From positions 39,345-103,344 of the forward strand of contig JAAVDH010000044.1 of NCBI GenBank assembly GCA_014801865.1: DNA of 64,000 bases, given 5' to 3'. The notes under the pieces are model-generated. The model was not told the origin of the DNA. It made no database searches and was given only the letters and a program-made list of their open reading frames with translations. Shown here in pieces: positions 17,069 to 26,199 of the stretch; positions within the stretch are counted from its first letter, which is position 1, and each line of letters begins with the position of its first letter. A program made the position numbers and the translations under genes. The DNA comes from Bacteroides sp. GTDB taxonomy: Bacteria > Bacteroidota > Bacteroidia > Bacteroidales > Muribaculaceae.

Positions 17069-18904
17069 ATGAAAGACCTCTGGAAACTTCTGAAGCGCTT
17101 TGTGCCCCCATATAAGCGCTATCTCGTGCTCAACATGGTGTTCAACCTCCTGTCGGCGGTGCTCACCCTGTTTTCGTTTGCCGTCATCATACCCATTCTG
17201 GAGATGCTCTTTCAGATACGCGAGTCGGGCTACACCTATATGCGCATCGGCGAAGCCTCGCTTAAGGATGTGGCCATCAACGACTTCTACTACTGGACTC
17301 AGGAGGCTATCGCCGCGTGGGGTCCTACCGCCACGCTCGGTGCACTGGCCGTGCTGCTGGTGGTGATGACCGGACTCAAGACCGGCGCCACCTTCCTCAG
17401 CTCCTACTTCGTCATACCTATGCGCTCCGGTATTGTCAGAGACATACGCAACTATGTCTATGACAAGATAGTAACCCTGCCCATATCATTCTTCACCGTC
17501 GAGCGCAAGGGCGATGTAATGGCCCGCATGAGCGGTGACGTAGCCGAAATCGAAAACTCCATCATGTCATCTCTCGACATGCTGTTCAAGAATCCGGTGA
17601 TGATCATCATGTCGCTGGCCGTCATGATAGCCCTCAGTTGGCAATTGACACTCTTCGTGCTGGTACTCCTGCCAATAGCCGGACTCTGCATGGGGCGCGC
17701 GGGCAAACGCCTTAAGCGCACATCGCTCGAGGGTCAGGCTCAGTGGGGAGTGCTTATGAGTAATATCGAGGAAACCCTTGGCGGACTGCGCGTAATCAAA
17801 GCCTTCAATGCGGAAGACAAGGTGCGTATGCGCTTCCACCGCGACAACCAGGTGTTCTACACCCTCTCCAACCGCGTGGCACGCCGCCAGGCTCTTGCCC
17901 ATCCTCTGAGCGAATTTCTCGGCACACTGACCATAGCCATCGTGCTGTGGTTCGGCGGCACACTGATACTAAGCGGTGCATCGAGCATCACCGCCCCCTC
18001 GTTTATTTACTACATGGTAGTGTTCTACTCTATCATCAACCCCGCCAAGGACCTCTCCAAGGCTATGTATTCCATACAGAAAGGCCTCGCCTCGATGGAG
18101 CGTGTAGACCGCATACTCGGAGCCGAAAATCCCATTCAGGATCCCGAAAAGCCTGCTACAATTGACCACCTTAAGGGTGAGGTCACTTACGACAATGTGA
18201 CCTTCGGCTACACTGACGGCACCCCCGTGGTGGAAGACGTGAGCCTCACCATACGCCCGGGCGAGACAGTGGCTCTCGTAGGCCAGAGCGGCAGTGGTAA
18301 ATCAACGCTCGCTGACCTGCTGCCCCGCTTCTACGACGTGCAGAAGGGGCGTATCACCGTCGACGGCATTGACGTACGCGACCTCAAAGTCCACGACCTA
18401 CGCTCATTTATGGGCAACGTCAATCAGGAGGCTATACTCTTCAACGATACCTTCTACAACAATATCACTTTCGGAGTGCAGAACGCCACCCGCGAGCAAG
18501 TGGAGCATGCTGCCCGTATAGCCAATGCCCACGACTTCATCATGGAGACCCCCGACGGCTATGACACCAACATCGGTGACCGTGGATGTCGCCTCTCGGG
18601 CGGTCAGCGTCAGCGCCTCTCCATAGCCCGCGCCATACTTAAGAATCCTCCCATACTGATTCTTGACGAGGCCACCTCTGCCCTCGACAGCGAGAGCGAA
18701 CAACTGGTGCAGCAGGCCCTCGACCGACTCATGAAAGACCGTACCACACTGGTCATCGCCCACCGCCTCTCGACCATCAAGAACGCCACCCAGATATGCG
18801 TGCTCCACGAAGGCCGCATCGTCGAGCGCGGCACCCACAACGAACTCCTCGCCCTCAACGGCTACTACACCCGCCTCGTCGAAATGCAATCCATGGCCGA
18901 ATAG
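17069..18904 (+). CDS. ABC transporter, fused permease and ATPase (MsbA/type IV exporter family)
   Basis: A 611-residue half-transporter. The N-terminal ABC transmembrane domain has six helices between about residues 20 and 335. The C-terminal nucleotide-binding domain (about 365-605) has Walker [10 protein letters not shown], signature LSGGQRQRL, Walker [13 protein letters not shown] and the H-loop IAHRLST. The family includes MsbA lipid A flippases and multidrug exporters; in Bacteroidetes a copy like this is often the lipid flippase, but substrate cannot be read from sequence. It works as a homodimer in the inner membrane. It lies 77 bases after ribE. Confidence 0.92.
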   Translation: MKDLWKLLKRFVPPYKRYLVLNMVFNLLSAVLTLFSFAVIIPILEMLFQIRESGYTYMRIGEASLKDVAINDFYYWTQEAIAAWGPTATLGALAVLLVVMTGLKTGATFLSSYFVIPMRSGIVRDIRNYVYDKIVTLPISFFTVERKGDVMARMSGDVAEIENSIMSSLDMLFKNPVMIIMSLAVMIALSWQLTLFVLVLLPIAGLCMGRAGKRLKRTSLEGQAQWGVLMSNIEETLGGLRVIKAFNAEDKVRMRFHRDNQVFYTLSNRVARRQALAHPLSEFLGTLTIAIVLWFGGTLILSGASSITAPSFIYYMVVFYSIINPAKDLSKAMYSIQKGLASMERVDRILGAENPIQDPEKPATIDHLKGEVTYDNVTFGYTDGTPVVEDVSLTIRPGETVALVGQSGSGKSTLADLLPRFYDVQKGRITVDGIDVRDLKVHDLRSFMGNVNQEAILFNDTFYNNITFGVQNATREQVEHAARIANAHDFIMETPDGYDTNIGDRGCRLSGGQRQRLSIARAILKNPPILILDEATSALDSESEQLVQQALDRLMKDRTTLVIAHRLSTIKNATQICVLHEGRIVERGTHNELLALNGYYTRLVEMQSMAE

Positions 18905-19055
18905 CATCCCCCCTCTCTCCTCCCTTAAATAAGTTAATACTTGAAAGTACTGCGAAATCTGTTTCTCCCCGCTCTCTGAAAGACACCCATCTGATTTCGA
19001 GTTCATTACAAGAAGATATTAGTATAGCTATAACCGTTTTAAACATCTTACAAAA

Positions 19056-19466
19056 ATGAAACTAAACTTGTTTGATAAGGTTTGTGGCTATATTAAATGC
19101 TATCTTGATAAGAGTGAGATAACACATGTTGGGGTTACATATACCCTCGTGGTGTCAACTATTTTTGTAATGTTTCCATGGGCGGATATTTTGAGATTTG
19201 TTCTGTATCCTTATGTGCCATTTGGGGTAACAAAAGATGATATCCTGGACGCCGTATTATGTATACCGCCAATAATTGTAGTAATAGTCTGTTACTTTAG
19301 ATGGATACGGCATGACAGATGGGAGAAGATAATGGAAGCACCCTGCTTTCATCGGAGAAGAGCCCCTTATATCGGACTTGCCATTCGTAATGGTGCCATG
19401 ATGATATGTCTTCTATATCCTTATTTTCGCTATTGGCTGTTCGTTCACGTTTTTGGAATATATTAG
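19056..19466 (+). CDS. Unknown membrane protein, family A copy 1 of tandem cassette
   Basis: A 136-residue protein I do not recognise. Three hydrophobic segments are predicted: about residues 27-52 (VVSTIFVMFPWADILRFVLY), 65-82 (AVLCIPPIIVVIVCYF) and 110-133 (MMICLLYPYFRYWLFVHVF). A conserved cytosolic-looking loop lies between the second and third, EKIMEAPCFH...APYIGLAIR. It starts MKL.FDK.CGY, like its paralogue at 20032, with which it shares the loop almost unchanged. Strongly AT-rich compared with msbA and recJ on either side. It is followed 24 bases later by a family B gene, and the pair is repeated. No signal peptide or catalytic motif is visible. Confidence 0.75.
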   Translation: MKLNLFDKVCGYIKCYLDKSEITHVGVTYTLVVSTIFVMFPWADILRFVLYPYVPFGVTKDDILDAVLCIPPIIVVIVCYFRWIRHDRWEKIMEAPCFHRRRAPYIGLAIRNGAMMICLLYPYFRYWLFVHVFGIY

Positions 19467-19490
19467 TTTGAATTATAATTATCTTTTGCA

Positions 19491-19925
19491 ATGTTAATCC
19501 TTAAATTCTTATTTAAAAAGATATGGAGTTACCAGTCAACAACCGGATGGAAGGATGAGCCTCTATATACTTGCTTTAGAATCTATTGGGCAATATTCTT
19601 CTATTTTGGCGCTCCACTAATGCTCACTATACATTATTGGGTAAGAGGGCTGACGAAAGGATATGAAATGCCATTGATCATTACAGGTCCTACAGCTTTT
19701 GCTATTCCTCTACCATTTGCTTTGTTGGCATATTGGGTGTTCGTACGAAAGGGAAAGTATCGTGAACTGATAAAAGCGCCGGAAGAGTATAGTAAATCAT
19801 CAAAATTCGTTGGATGGTGGTTTTATTGGGGAGGAGGTATTTTTACTTTCTTATGGTTAATTGTCTTTATTCCCAAAGTTTACCCTTATGCAGAGCCTTT
19901 GTTACGACAGATTTTCAAGCAATAG
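19491..19925 (+). CDS. Unknown membrane protein, family B copy 1 of tandem cassette
   Basis: A 144-residue protein of unknown function with three predicted membrane segments (about 33-52, 64-86 and 108-128). The N-terminus FLFKK.WSYQSTTGWK.EPLYTC is conserved with its paralogue at 20467. The segment after helix 2, VFVRKGKYREL.KAPEEYSKSSKFVGWWFYWGGGIF, is nearly identical between the two copies, also in DNA. Rich in Trp, Tyr and Phe. The AP-containing motif after a membrane helix (KAPEEYSK) echoes EAPCFH in the partner family A, so A and B may be distant relatives or interact. The C-terminus EPLLRQIFK is shared by both copies. Confidence 0.75.
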   Translation: MLILKFLFKKIWSYQSTTGWKDEPLYTCFRIYWAIFFYFGAPLMLTIHYWVRGLTKGYEMPLIITGPTAFAIPLPFALLAYWVFVRKGKYRELIKAPEEYSKSSKFVGWWFYWGGGIFTFLWLIVFIPKVYPYAEPLLRQIFKQ

Positions 19926-20031
19926 TCTCTTTTGAGGAGAGGCCGCATAGGGCTGTACTAAATAATTTATTACGAGTTACTTAAATAATGGACACATGGC
20001 ACGTTTGCCAGAATAATTAAATCTATATAAT

Positions 20032-20451
20032 ATGAAACTATCGTGGTTTGATAAGATATGTGGCTATCTTAGATGTGCTGACATTCGATATGGCTCTGCG
20101 GATGAATTCGTAGTTAACAATATGCTCGCTGCACTAACAATATTTATGATTTTCCCATTCATTGATATAATTAAATATGTATTATACCCCTATGTACATA
20201 ATTTCTTATCTAAGAATGAATTTGTGCATATAGTATTGTTTGCTCCACTGATTACTGTTTATATCATTAGTTATTTCACCTGGATCTTTCATGACAGGTA
20301 TGAGAAAATAATGGAAGCCCCTTGCTTCCATACAAAGAAAGCGCCATATATCGGACTTGCCATTCGGACAGTTCCATTAATGATTATACTTATATATCCT
20401 TGGATAAATGACTGGGTATTAATTCATGTATTCGGGATAGATAAAATATAA
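20032..20451 (+). CDS. Unknown membrane protein, family A copy 2 of tandem cassette
   Basis: A 139-residue paralogue of the protein at 19056. MKLSWFDKICGYLRC replaces MKLNLFDKVCGYIKC; the loop EKIMEAPCFH.KKAPYIGLAIR and the end VHVFGI are conserved, while the first 60 residues diverge. Three predicted membrane segments. The gene begins 106 bases after family B copy 1, and this spacer itself resembles the sequence after copy 2 of B. Function unknown. The conserved loop Cys-Phe-His could bind a metal or be structural (speculation). Confidence 0.75.
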   Translation: MKLSWFDKICGYLRCADIRYGSADEFVVNNMLAALTIFMIFPFIDIIKYVLYPYVHNFLSKNEFVHIVLFAPLITVYIISYFTWIFHDRYEKIMEAPCFHTKKAPYIGLAIRTVPLMIILIYPWINDWVLIHVFGIDKI

Positions 20452-20466
20452 TATACACTAATTCTA

Positions 20467-20895
20467 ATGTTGTTACTCAAGTTTTTATTCAAGAAGCTTT
20501 GGAGCTATCAGTCCACAACCGGATGGAAAAACGAGCCATTATATACCTGCTACAGACTATATTGGACAGCTTTCTTCTATTTCTCAGCTCCCCTAATGCT
20601 TACGATTGATCTTTGGACTAAGGCATATACAGGGGATGGCCTACCCGATATAATTTTCGGACCTACTGCATATATCATTCCTCTACCATTTGCTTTAATT
20701 GCGTATTGGGTATTTGTACGAAAGGGAAAATATCGTGAACTGAAAAAAGCGCCGGAAGAGTACAGTAAATCATCAAAATTCGTTGGATGGTGGTTTTATT
20801 GGGGAGGAGGTATATTTACCGCTGTGTGGTTCTTTACGGTTGCTCTCAATGGCTTCCCTTATGCAGAGCCTTTGTTACGGCAGATTTTCAAGTAA
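20467..20895 (+). CDS. Unknown membrane protein, family B copy 2 of tandem cassette
   Basis: A 142-residue paralogue of the protein at 19491, 15 bases after family A copy 2. The middle (GPTA..IPLPFAL.AYWVFVRKGKYREL) and the GWWFYWGGGIF segment match copy 1, but the region 52-66 and the last membrane helix (AVWFFTVALNGF versus FLWLIVFIPKVY) differ. The two copies of the cassette preserve gene order, spacing and conserved loops, which argues that A and B act together. No homologue is known to me. Confidence 0.75.
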   Translation: MLLLKFLFKKLWSYQSTTGWKNEPLYTCYRLYWTAFFYFSAPLMLTIDLWTKAYTGDGLPDIIFGPTAYIIPLPFALIAYWVFVRKGKYRELKKAPEEYSKSSKFVGWWFYWGGGIFTAVWFFTVALNGFPYAEPLLRQIFK

Positions 20896-21248
20896 TAGTC
20901 TGTGGGGAGAGGCCGCATAGGACTTGCCTTAAATAGTTTTTACGGCTTACTTCGATAATGGACGCTTGGCAAGCTCGCCGGGATATTTCGCCTATGGGTT
21001 CGGAATAGTGGTGGATGAGTTATTGCCGTTGTGAAGGATTATTGCTACCTTTGTGGTTGGGTAATAGTGCAAGTCTTCACGACATCGCGCAGTTGGCGCC
21101 GATGACCGCAGCGAGCGGCATCACTCCCCTATCCTCTCGTCACCTCTCTATGCGCCTGATAATGCCATGTATAGTTAGCTCATTTAGTTAGCTCATTGCC
21201 GTGTTGACCGCCCACCGCGACTTGAAATAAAAAAAAGAAACAACATAA
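20896..21248. other. Intergenic region with recJ promoter and long leader
   Basis: 353 bases. The first 90 are the tail of the duplicated unit. The recJ promoter is at 21023-21053. The leader of roughly 190 nt contains a direct repeat of TTAGTTAGCTCATT near 21172-21197 and no gene I can support. Confidence 0.5.
21023..21053 (+). promoter_or_regulatory. recJ-recQ promoter
   Basis: TTG at 21023-21025, 20 bases, TACCTTTG at 21046-21053. Full consensus; leader about 190 nt. Confidence 0.75.
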
Positions 21249-22973
21249 ATGACTAACAGATGGAATTATCTGCCCCTTACCACAGAAGAGCAAATAATCG
21301 AGTCGGAACTATCTAAGAAGTATTCCGATTGTCCGCCCATTTGCGAGCTGCTCGTGCAGCGCGGCATAAACTCGGTGCGCGAGGCCGAAAAGTTTTTCCA
21401 CCCCTCGCTGCGTGACCTCCACGACCCTTTCCTCATGCCGGGAATGGACAAAGCCGTGGCTCGTCTCAACCGTGCTATGGGCGCCAAGGAGAGAATAATG
21501 GTATACGGCGACTACGATGTGGACGGCACTACAGCCGTGGCACTCGTGTATAAGTATCTCCAGAACTTCTACTCCAACATCGAGTATTATATACCCACTC
21601 GTTACGACGAGGGATATGGCATCTCCACTCGCAGCATAGATTATGCTGCCTCACAAGGGGTGAAACTGATCATCATCCTCGACTGCGGCATAAAAGCCAT
21701 CGAGGAGATACGATATGCCCGCACCCTGGGCATAGACTTCATCATCTGCGACCATCATGTGCCCGACGACGAACTACCCGAAGCCGTGGCCATACTCAAT
21801 CCAAAGCTTGAGGGGTCGCCCTATCCCTGCCCACATCTGTCGGGCTGCGGGGTAGGATTCAAATTCATGCAGGCCTTCGCCAAGAGCAACGGCATACCCG
21901 CCTCTGACCTTGAGGGACTGCTTGATCTGGTGGCCGTGAGCATCGCCGCCGACATAGTGCCTATGGTTGACGAGAACCGTATCATGGCCTATCACGGACT
22001 GCGCCGCCTGAACACTAATCCCAACATGGGGCTTCGCGCCATAATACGCATCTGCGGACTCACCAACAAGGAGATTACCATATCGGACGTAATCTTCAAG
22101 ATAGGTCCCCGCATCAATGCTTCAGGACGTATGCAGAGTGGTCGTGAGGCCGTGGATCTGCTTGTGGCCCGCGACGCCGCCGATGCCTACGAAAAGGGGA
22201 AAGCCATCGACCAGTACAACAAAGACCGCAAGGAACTTGACAAGCATATCACCGAAGAGGCCAATGCCATTCTCGAAGAGCGCGGAGAGATGGATTCAGA
22301 CAAGAAATCCATAGTCATATATAACAAGGACTGGCACAAGGGCATCATCGGTATCGTAGCCTCGCGCCTTACCGAACTGTATTACAAACCTTCGGTAGTT
22401 CTAACGCTCTCAAACGGACTTGCCACGGGGTCATCTCGCTCCGTGCAGGGATTTGACATCTACAAGGCTGTAGACGCTTCGCGTGACTTGCTCGAGAACT
22501 TCGGAGGCCACACCTATGCCGTAGGGCTCTCGCTCAAGGAGGAGAATATACCGGAGTTTACACGCCGATTCGAGGAGTATGTGGCCGCCAACATACAGCC
22601 CGGCCAGATGCAGCCTCAGATAGATATAGACACCTACCTGACGTTTGCCGACATAACACCGGAGTTCACCTCGCTGCTGAGACGCTTCAACCCCTTCGGT
22701 CCGGGCAATCAGAAGCCACTGTTCTGTACCCGTGGAGTCACTGACTTCGGCTCATCGAAGCTCGTGGGACGCAATCTCGAACATATCAAGCTCGAACTAG
22801 TGGACGACACCTCAGGAAAGGTGCTCAACGCCATTGCGTTCAATGCAGCCAAGTACTTCCCCCACATTCACTCCGGCAAGCCATTCGATATCTGCTACAC
22901 CATTGAGGAGAACCGCCACCTGCCCGGCACAAACGCCATACAGCTCTTTATAAAGGAGATAGATATTGACTGA
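21249..22973 (+). CDS. recJ: Single-stranded-DNA-specific exonuclease RecJ
   Basis: 5'-3' single-strand exonuclease for recombination and mismatch/base-excision repair. 574 residues, the normal length. DHH-phosphoesterase motifs are intact: YGDYDVDGTTA (about 82-92) with its metal-binding aspartates, DCG (about 145), DHHVPDDELPEA (about 160-171) and PRINASGRM (about 290). A DHHA1 substrate-binding domain (about 350-460, SSRSVQGFDI...FGGHTYAVGLSL) and a C-terminal OB fold follow. The last 8 bases overlap the recQ start, so recJ and recQ are translationally coupled; the two enzymes are known to act together in gap and fork processing. Confidence 0.97.
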   Translation: MTNRWNYLPLTTEEQIIESELSKKYSDCPPICELLVQRGINSVREAEKFFHPSLRDLHDPFLMPGMDKAVARLNRAMGAKERIMVYGDYDVDGTTAVALVYKYLQNFYSNIEYYIPTRYDEGYGISTRSIDYAASQGVKLIIILDCGIKAIEEIRYARTLGIDFIICDHHVPDDELPEAVAILNPKLEGSPYPCPHLSGCGVGFKFMQAFAKSNGIPASDLEGLLDLVAVSIAADIVPMVDENRIMAYHGLRRLNTNPNMGLRAIIRICGLTNKEITISDVIFKIGPRINASGRMQSGREAVDLLVARDAADAYEKGKAIDQYNKDRKELDKHITEEANAILEERGEMDSDKKSIVIYNKDWHKGIIGIVASRLTELYYKPSVVLTLSNGLATGSSRSVQGFDIYKAVDASRDLLENFGGHTYAVGLSLKEENIPEFTRRFEEYVAANIQPGQMQPQIDIDTYLTFADITPEFTSLLRRFNPFGPGNQKPLFCTRGVTDFGSSKLVGRNLEHIKLELVDDTSGKVLNAIAFNAAKYFPHIHSGKPFDICYTIEENRHLPGTNAIQLFIKEIDID

Positions 22974-24909
22974 GCCAGTACAGAAACCGCCCGAACAGAT
23001 TGTGCCCGAACAGATACTGCTGAAATACTGGGGTCACAGCTCCTTCAGGCCAATGCAGCGCGAGATTATCGACTCCGTGCTGGCCGGCAACGACACCCTC
23101 GGCCTGCTCCCTACCGGAGGAGGTAAGTCCATCACCTTTCAGGTGCCGGCGATGCTGCTTGATGGCCTTACCATAGTGGTCACTCCACTGATTTCGCTCA
23201 TGAAGGACCAGGTGGACAACCTGGGTCGTGCGGGCATCAAGGCTCTGTATCTTCACTCGGGTCTCACCCGTGCCGAACACCGTCTGGCCATTGACCGCAT
23301 GACCCTCGGCAAGGTGAAGATAGTCTACGTATCGCCCGAGAAGCTTCGTACCGAGAGTTTTATCAGTTCGTTGCGCTTATGCCGGGTGAGTCTCATCGTG
23401 GTTGACGAGGCACATTGTATCTCGCAATGGGGCTATGACTTCCGCCCCTCCTATCTGCAGATAGCCGTGCTGCGCGACATATTCCCTAAGGTGCCCATAC
23501 TGGCTCTGACAGCTTCGGCCACTCCGGATGTGGCGGCCGACATCATGAAGCAGTTGAGGTTTGGCAAAGGGGCAAAGGTATATTCACGCAGTTTCTCACG
23601 CTCCAACCTGTCATATATCGTGCGCTACTGTGACCATAAGGAGGAGCAGTTGCTGAGGGTGCTCCACGCCACACACGGGTCGGCCATAGTATATGTGCGC
23701 TCACGCGTGCGCACCCGCGAGACCGCCGAATACCTGCGCTCCAACGGTATAAGCGCCGACTACTACCACGCCGGACTGTCCCCCGAGGAGAAAAACGACA
23801 AGCAAAACCGCTGGAAGGATGACCAGACGCGCGTAATGGTGGCCACCAACGCCTTCGGCATGGGCATAGATAAACCCGATGTAAGGGTCGTGGTGCATCT
23901 CGACCTCCCTTCTTCGCTCGAAGAGTACTATCAGGAGGCGGGACGTGCCGGGCGCGACGGACTCCACTCATTCGCCGTAGTGCTCGCCTCGCGTCACGAC
24001 AAAGGCCTGCTTACACGCCGTCTCTCCGACAACTTCCCCGACAAAGACTTCATACGCCGCGTCTATGAACTTGCGGGCAATTTCCTCAATGTAGCCGTCG
24101 AAGAGGGTTACGGCCGCATGTATGAGTTTGATTTCAACATCTTCTGCGAGCGATTCAAGCTCGCCCCCGTGCCTACACGCAGTGCTCTGATACTGCTTAC
24201 CCGCGCCGAATATATAGAATATCTTGACGAAATCACCACACGTTCGCGCCTGATGGTGGTCATGGAGCGTCATGAGCTCTATGAACTTCGCCTCGACCCG
24301 GTCACCGACCGCGTGTTTCAATTCATACTGCGCCGCTATACGGGTCTGTTTGCTGACTATGTAAACATTGACGAGGGATTCATAGCCCGTACCCTGTCGC
24401 TCACTCCCCAGCAGGTCTACGAGTCGCTACTGACTCTCACACGCGCTTCGGCCATACACTACATACCCCGCAAATCGTCGCCCTATATCTACTACACGAC
24501 CTCGCGCGAAGAGCCGCGTCATGTGCAGCTGCCCACTGCCGTCTACGAGGATATGCGCGAACGGATGGCACGACGCATAGAAGCCATGAAGCGCTTTGTC
24601 TACAACACTGACTCCTGCCGTGTCAGGGGGATGCTCAGCTACTTCGGAGAGACAGATGCCGGTGACTGCGGCACATGTGACGTATGCCGCTCACACCGCA
24701 CTCCGGCCAAGTCTGACTCCGACACCGACGCCTCTTCGCAGACCGCACTCGCCATAGAGCGTCTTGCCTCGCAGCCCGGCGGCCACACGATAGATTATAT
24801 CAGCACACAACTCGGCATATCCCGCGCCCGGGTCATAAGCCTCGCCCGCATACTCACTGACGAAGGGCGAATTCGTATCGACGGGACATTATTAACCGGC
24901 CTGGAGTAA
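22966..24909 (+). CDS. recQ: ATP-dependent DNA helicase RecQ
   Basis: Superfamily 2 3'-5' DNA helicase. 647 residues. Walker A LLPTGGGKSI (about 46-55), DEAH box VVDEAHCISQWG (about 145), motif VI QEAGRAGRDG (about 325), then the RecQ zinc-binding cysteines (CRVRGMLSYFGE...CGTCDVC) and a C-terminal winged-helix-like segment (HTIDYISTQLGISRARV). No typical HRDC domain is evident. The start is unusual: a TTG codon at 22966 within the recJ coding sequence, preceded by AAGGAG at 22953-22958, a rare Shine-Dalgarno-like site for this phylum. Forms an operon with recJ. Confidence 0.95.
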   Translation: MTEPVQKPPEQIVPEQILLKYWGHSSFRPMQREIIDSVLAGNDTLGLLPTGGGKSITFQVPAMLLDGLTIVVTPLISLMKDQVDNLGRAGIKALYLHSGLTRAEHRLAIDRMTLGKVKIVYVSPEKLRTESFISSLRLCRVSLIVVDEAHCISQWGYDFRPSYLQIAVLRDIFPKVPILALTASATPDVAADIMKQLRFGKGAKVYSRSFSRSNLSYIVRYCDHKEEQLLRVLHATHGSAIVYVRSRVRTRETAEYLRSNGISADYYHAGLSPEEKNDKQNRWKDDQTRVMVATNAFGMGIDKPDVRVVVHLDLPSSLEEYYQEAGRAGRDGLHSFAVVLASRHDKGLLTRRLSDNFPDKDFIRRVYELAGNFLNVAVEEGYGRMYEFDFNIFCERFKLAPVPTRSALILLTRAEYIEYLDEITTRSRLMVVMERHELYELRLDPVTDRVFQFILRRYTGLFADYVNIDEGFIARTLSLTPQQVYESLLTLTRASAIHYIPRKSSPYIYYTTSREEPRHVQLPTAVYEDMRERMARRIEAMKRFVYNTDSCRVRGMLSYFGETDAGDCGTCDVCRSHRTPAKSDSDTDASSQTALAIERLASQPGGHTIDYISTQLGISRARVISLARILTDEGRIRIDGTLLTGLE

Positions 24910-25313
24910 AATTAACCGGGATGGGGTAACTGTTAACAATCATTTGCCAATTTAGTAAAAACCCACTTCCGCGATTACAATATTTAAAATATTTTAGTAC
25001 CCCGGTGTTGAGCAAACTCCGGGTCAGAGTGTTTTATAGATGTAACTGAATCAGAAATACTGATGACAACATAAGTGATGAATTACCATAAGTGAATAGA
25101 TAGAAAAATAGAGACAAGCATTCCATTTTTTCATCCCTCACCTTGCGTTCGGTTAGAGATAATAGCGCGCAGGGGTCTCATAAATAAATAGTTGAAACGT
25201 GAGAGGAGCTGCATCAACACTTGACGCAGCTCCTTTTTTTATAATATCGCATTCTTCCGGTGGCATTGCACCGAGAGAGAGGAGTTACTGTAGTGACTAT
25301 TCCTGCACGGCTA
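24910..25313. other. 404-base gap with a strong terminator; possible small RNA
   Basis: No protein gene is supportable. The recQ stop is followed by about 290 AT-rich bases with local inverted repeats (for example TTTAAAATATTTTA at 24982-24997 and CCCCGG...CCGGG near 25001-25023) and then a very strong rightward terminator at 25205-25240. A terminator so far from recQ suggests either a long 3' UTR or a small RNA starting after about 24990. I find no full consensus promoter inside, so the RNA is only a possibility. Confidence 0.35.
25205..25240 (+). terminator. Intrinsic terminator downstream of recJ-recQ
   Basis: GGAGCTGC at 25205-25212 pairs with 25226-25233, continued by an inner TCAA/TTGA pairing, and a run of seven T. 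It faces right and could serve recQ or an upstream small RNA. Confidence 0.85.
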
Positions 25314-26174
25314 TCAGTTTCCGGGAGCGAAGTTGGATGATACTTTGGCGTATACCTTGAAGACACGCATACAGTTGAACTCTATGGTGCTTTCAGGAGA
25401 TGTCATATCGCAGTCCGCCTTAAAGTTGGTGATTATATAGTTAGGATAGGGAGTACCGTCAAGCATAGGCACCAGCGAATCCTTGGCGAGGCGGAAGCCT
25501 CCGGGCACGAACTCTACGTCAATGCCCGGGAACACCATGTCGCCCAACGCAGGCATATTGGCTGCGAATTTGGGGCGGTGTACCACCACCTGTGCTTTGA
25601 GCTTAGCAGGGTCAATATCTATCGAATAAGTTGTTGACTCAGATACATAGGCAGAGTCTGATACGGTGGTGAGCACAGTCTCCGTAGCACCATCCATGAT
25701 AAGATGGCGGGGCACGAAGGTGAGATCACACTGCTCGGAGGCCATACGCAGGCTTACGCCATTGCAGAGTGTGGAGTTGATGGTGCGTTCGCCGCTGTAC
25801 ATCATCTTCATGGTCACACTTACCGGTGCATTGGAGGCCTTAAGATTCTGAGTGTTCACCACATAAGAGTGACCGTCCTGGCCCATACCGTAGTCAACGC
25901 TCTCGAATATCAGTTGGTCGGCACCCATGGCGGCGGTGCCGTTCGCTTCTATAGTCACGCGACGGTTTATAGTGTTGAATTTCACGGAGCATGAGGTGCC
26001 CACCGTATCTATGGTCATACCCTCCGAAGTCCACGCCACGGCGATGGGATTACCTCCCATAGTAGCTTCTATATCAAATCCGTTTTCATCGTCACTGCCA
26101 CATGACACGGTCATTACGGCCATCATCAGCCCCGCGAGCACACGAAGCGGACGTCTTGTAAAGTACTTTATCAT
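25314..26174 (-). CDS. Unknown lipoprotein, partner of TonB-dependent receptor
   Basis: A 286-residue lipoprotein (lipobox MTVSC, Cys25, followed by GSDDENG, an acidic surface-export-like sequence). The rest is predicted all-beta, about three repeated sandwich-like segments, with no motif I recognise. It follows the TonB receptor gene by 25 bases on the same strand and is almost surely co-transcribed, so it may be a surface ligand-binding or accessory subunit of that receptor. Function unknown; family not recognised. Confidence 0.7.
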   Translation of the reverse strand: MIKYFTRRPLRVLAGLMMAVMTVSCGSDDENGFDIEATMGGNPIAVAWTSEGMTIDTVGTSCSVKFNTINRRVTIEANGTAAMGADQLIFESVDYGMGQDGHSYVVNTQNLKASNAPVSVTMKMMYSGERTINSTLCNGVSLRMASEQCDLTFVPRHLIMDGATETVLTTVSDSAYVSESTTYSIDIDPAKLKAQVVVHRPKFAANMPALGDMVFPGIDVEFVPGGFRLAKDSLVPMLDGTPYPNYIITNFKADCDMTSPESTIEFNCMRVFKVYAKVSSNFAPGN

Positions 26175-26199
26175 CTATATCCTATATATTTTTGTATTA

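Larger units (their letters stand above)
19056..20985 (+). repeat. Tandem duplication of a two-gene (A-B) unit
   Basis: Unit 1 spans about 19056-20031 and unit 2 about 20032-20985. Similarity runs through both genes and into the spacer after each B gene, where GAGAGGCCGCATAGG (around 19934 and 20903) and ATAATGGAC...TGGCA (around 19986 and 20956) recur. The units are diverged except for a nearly identical stretch of about 95 bases inside the B genes (19750-19847 versus 20718-20815). Confidence 0.8.
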
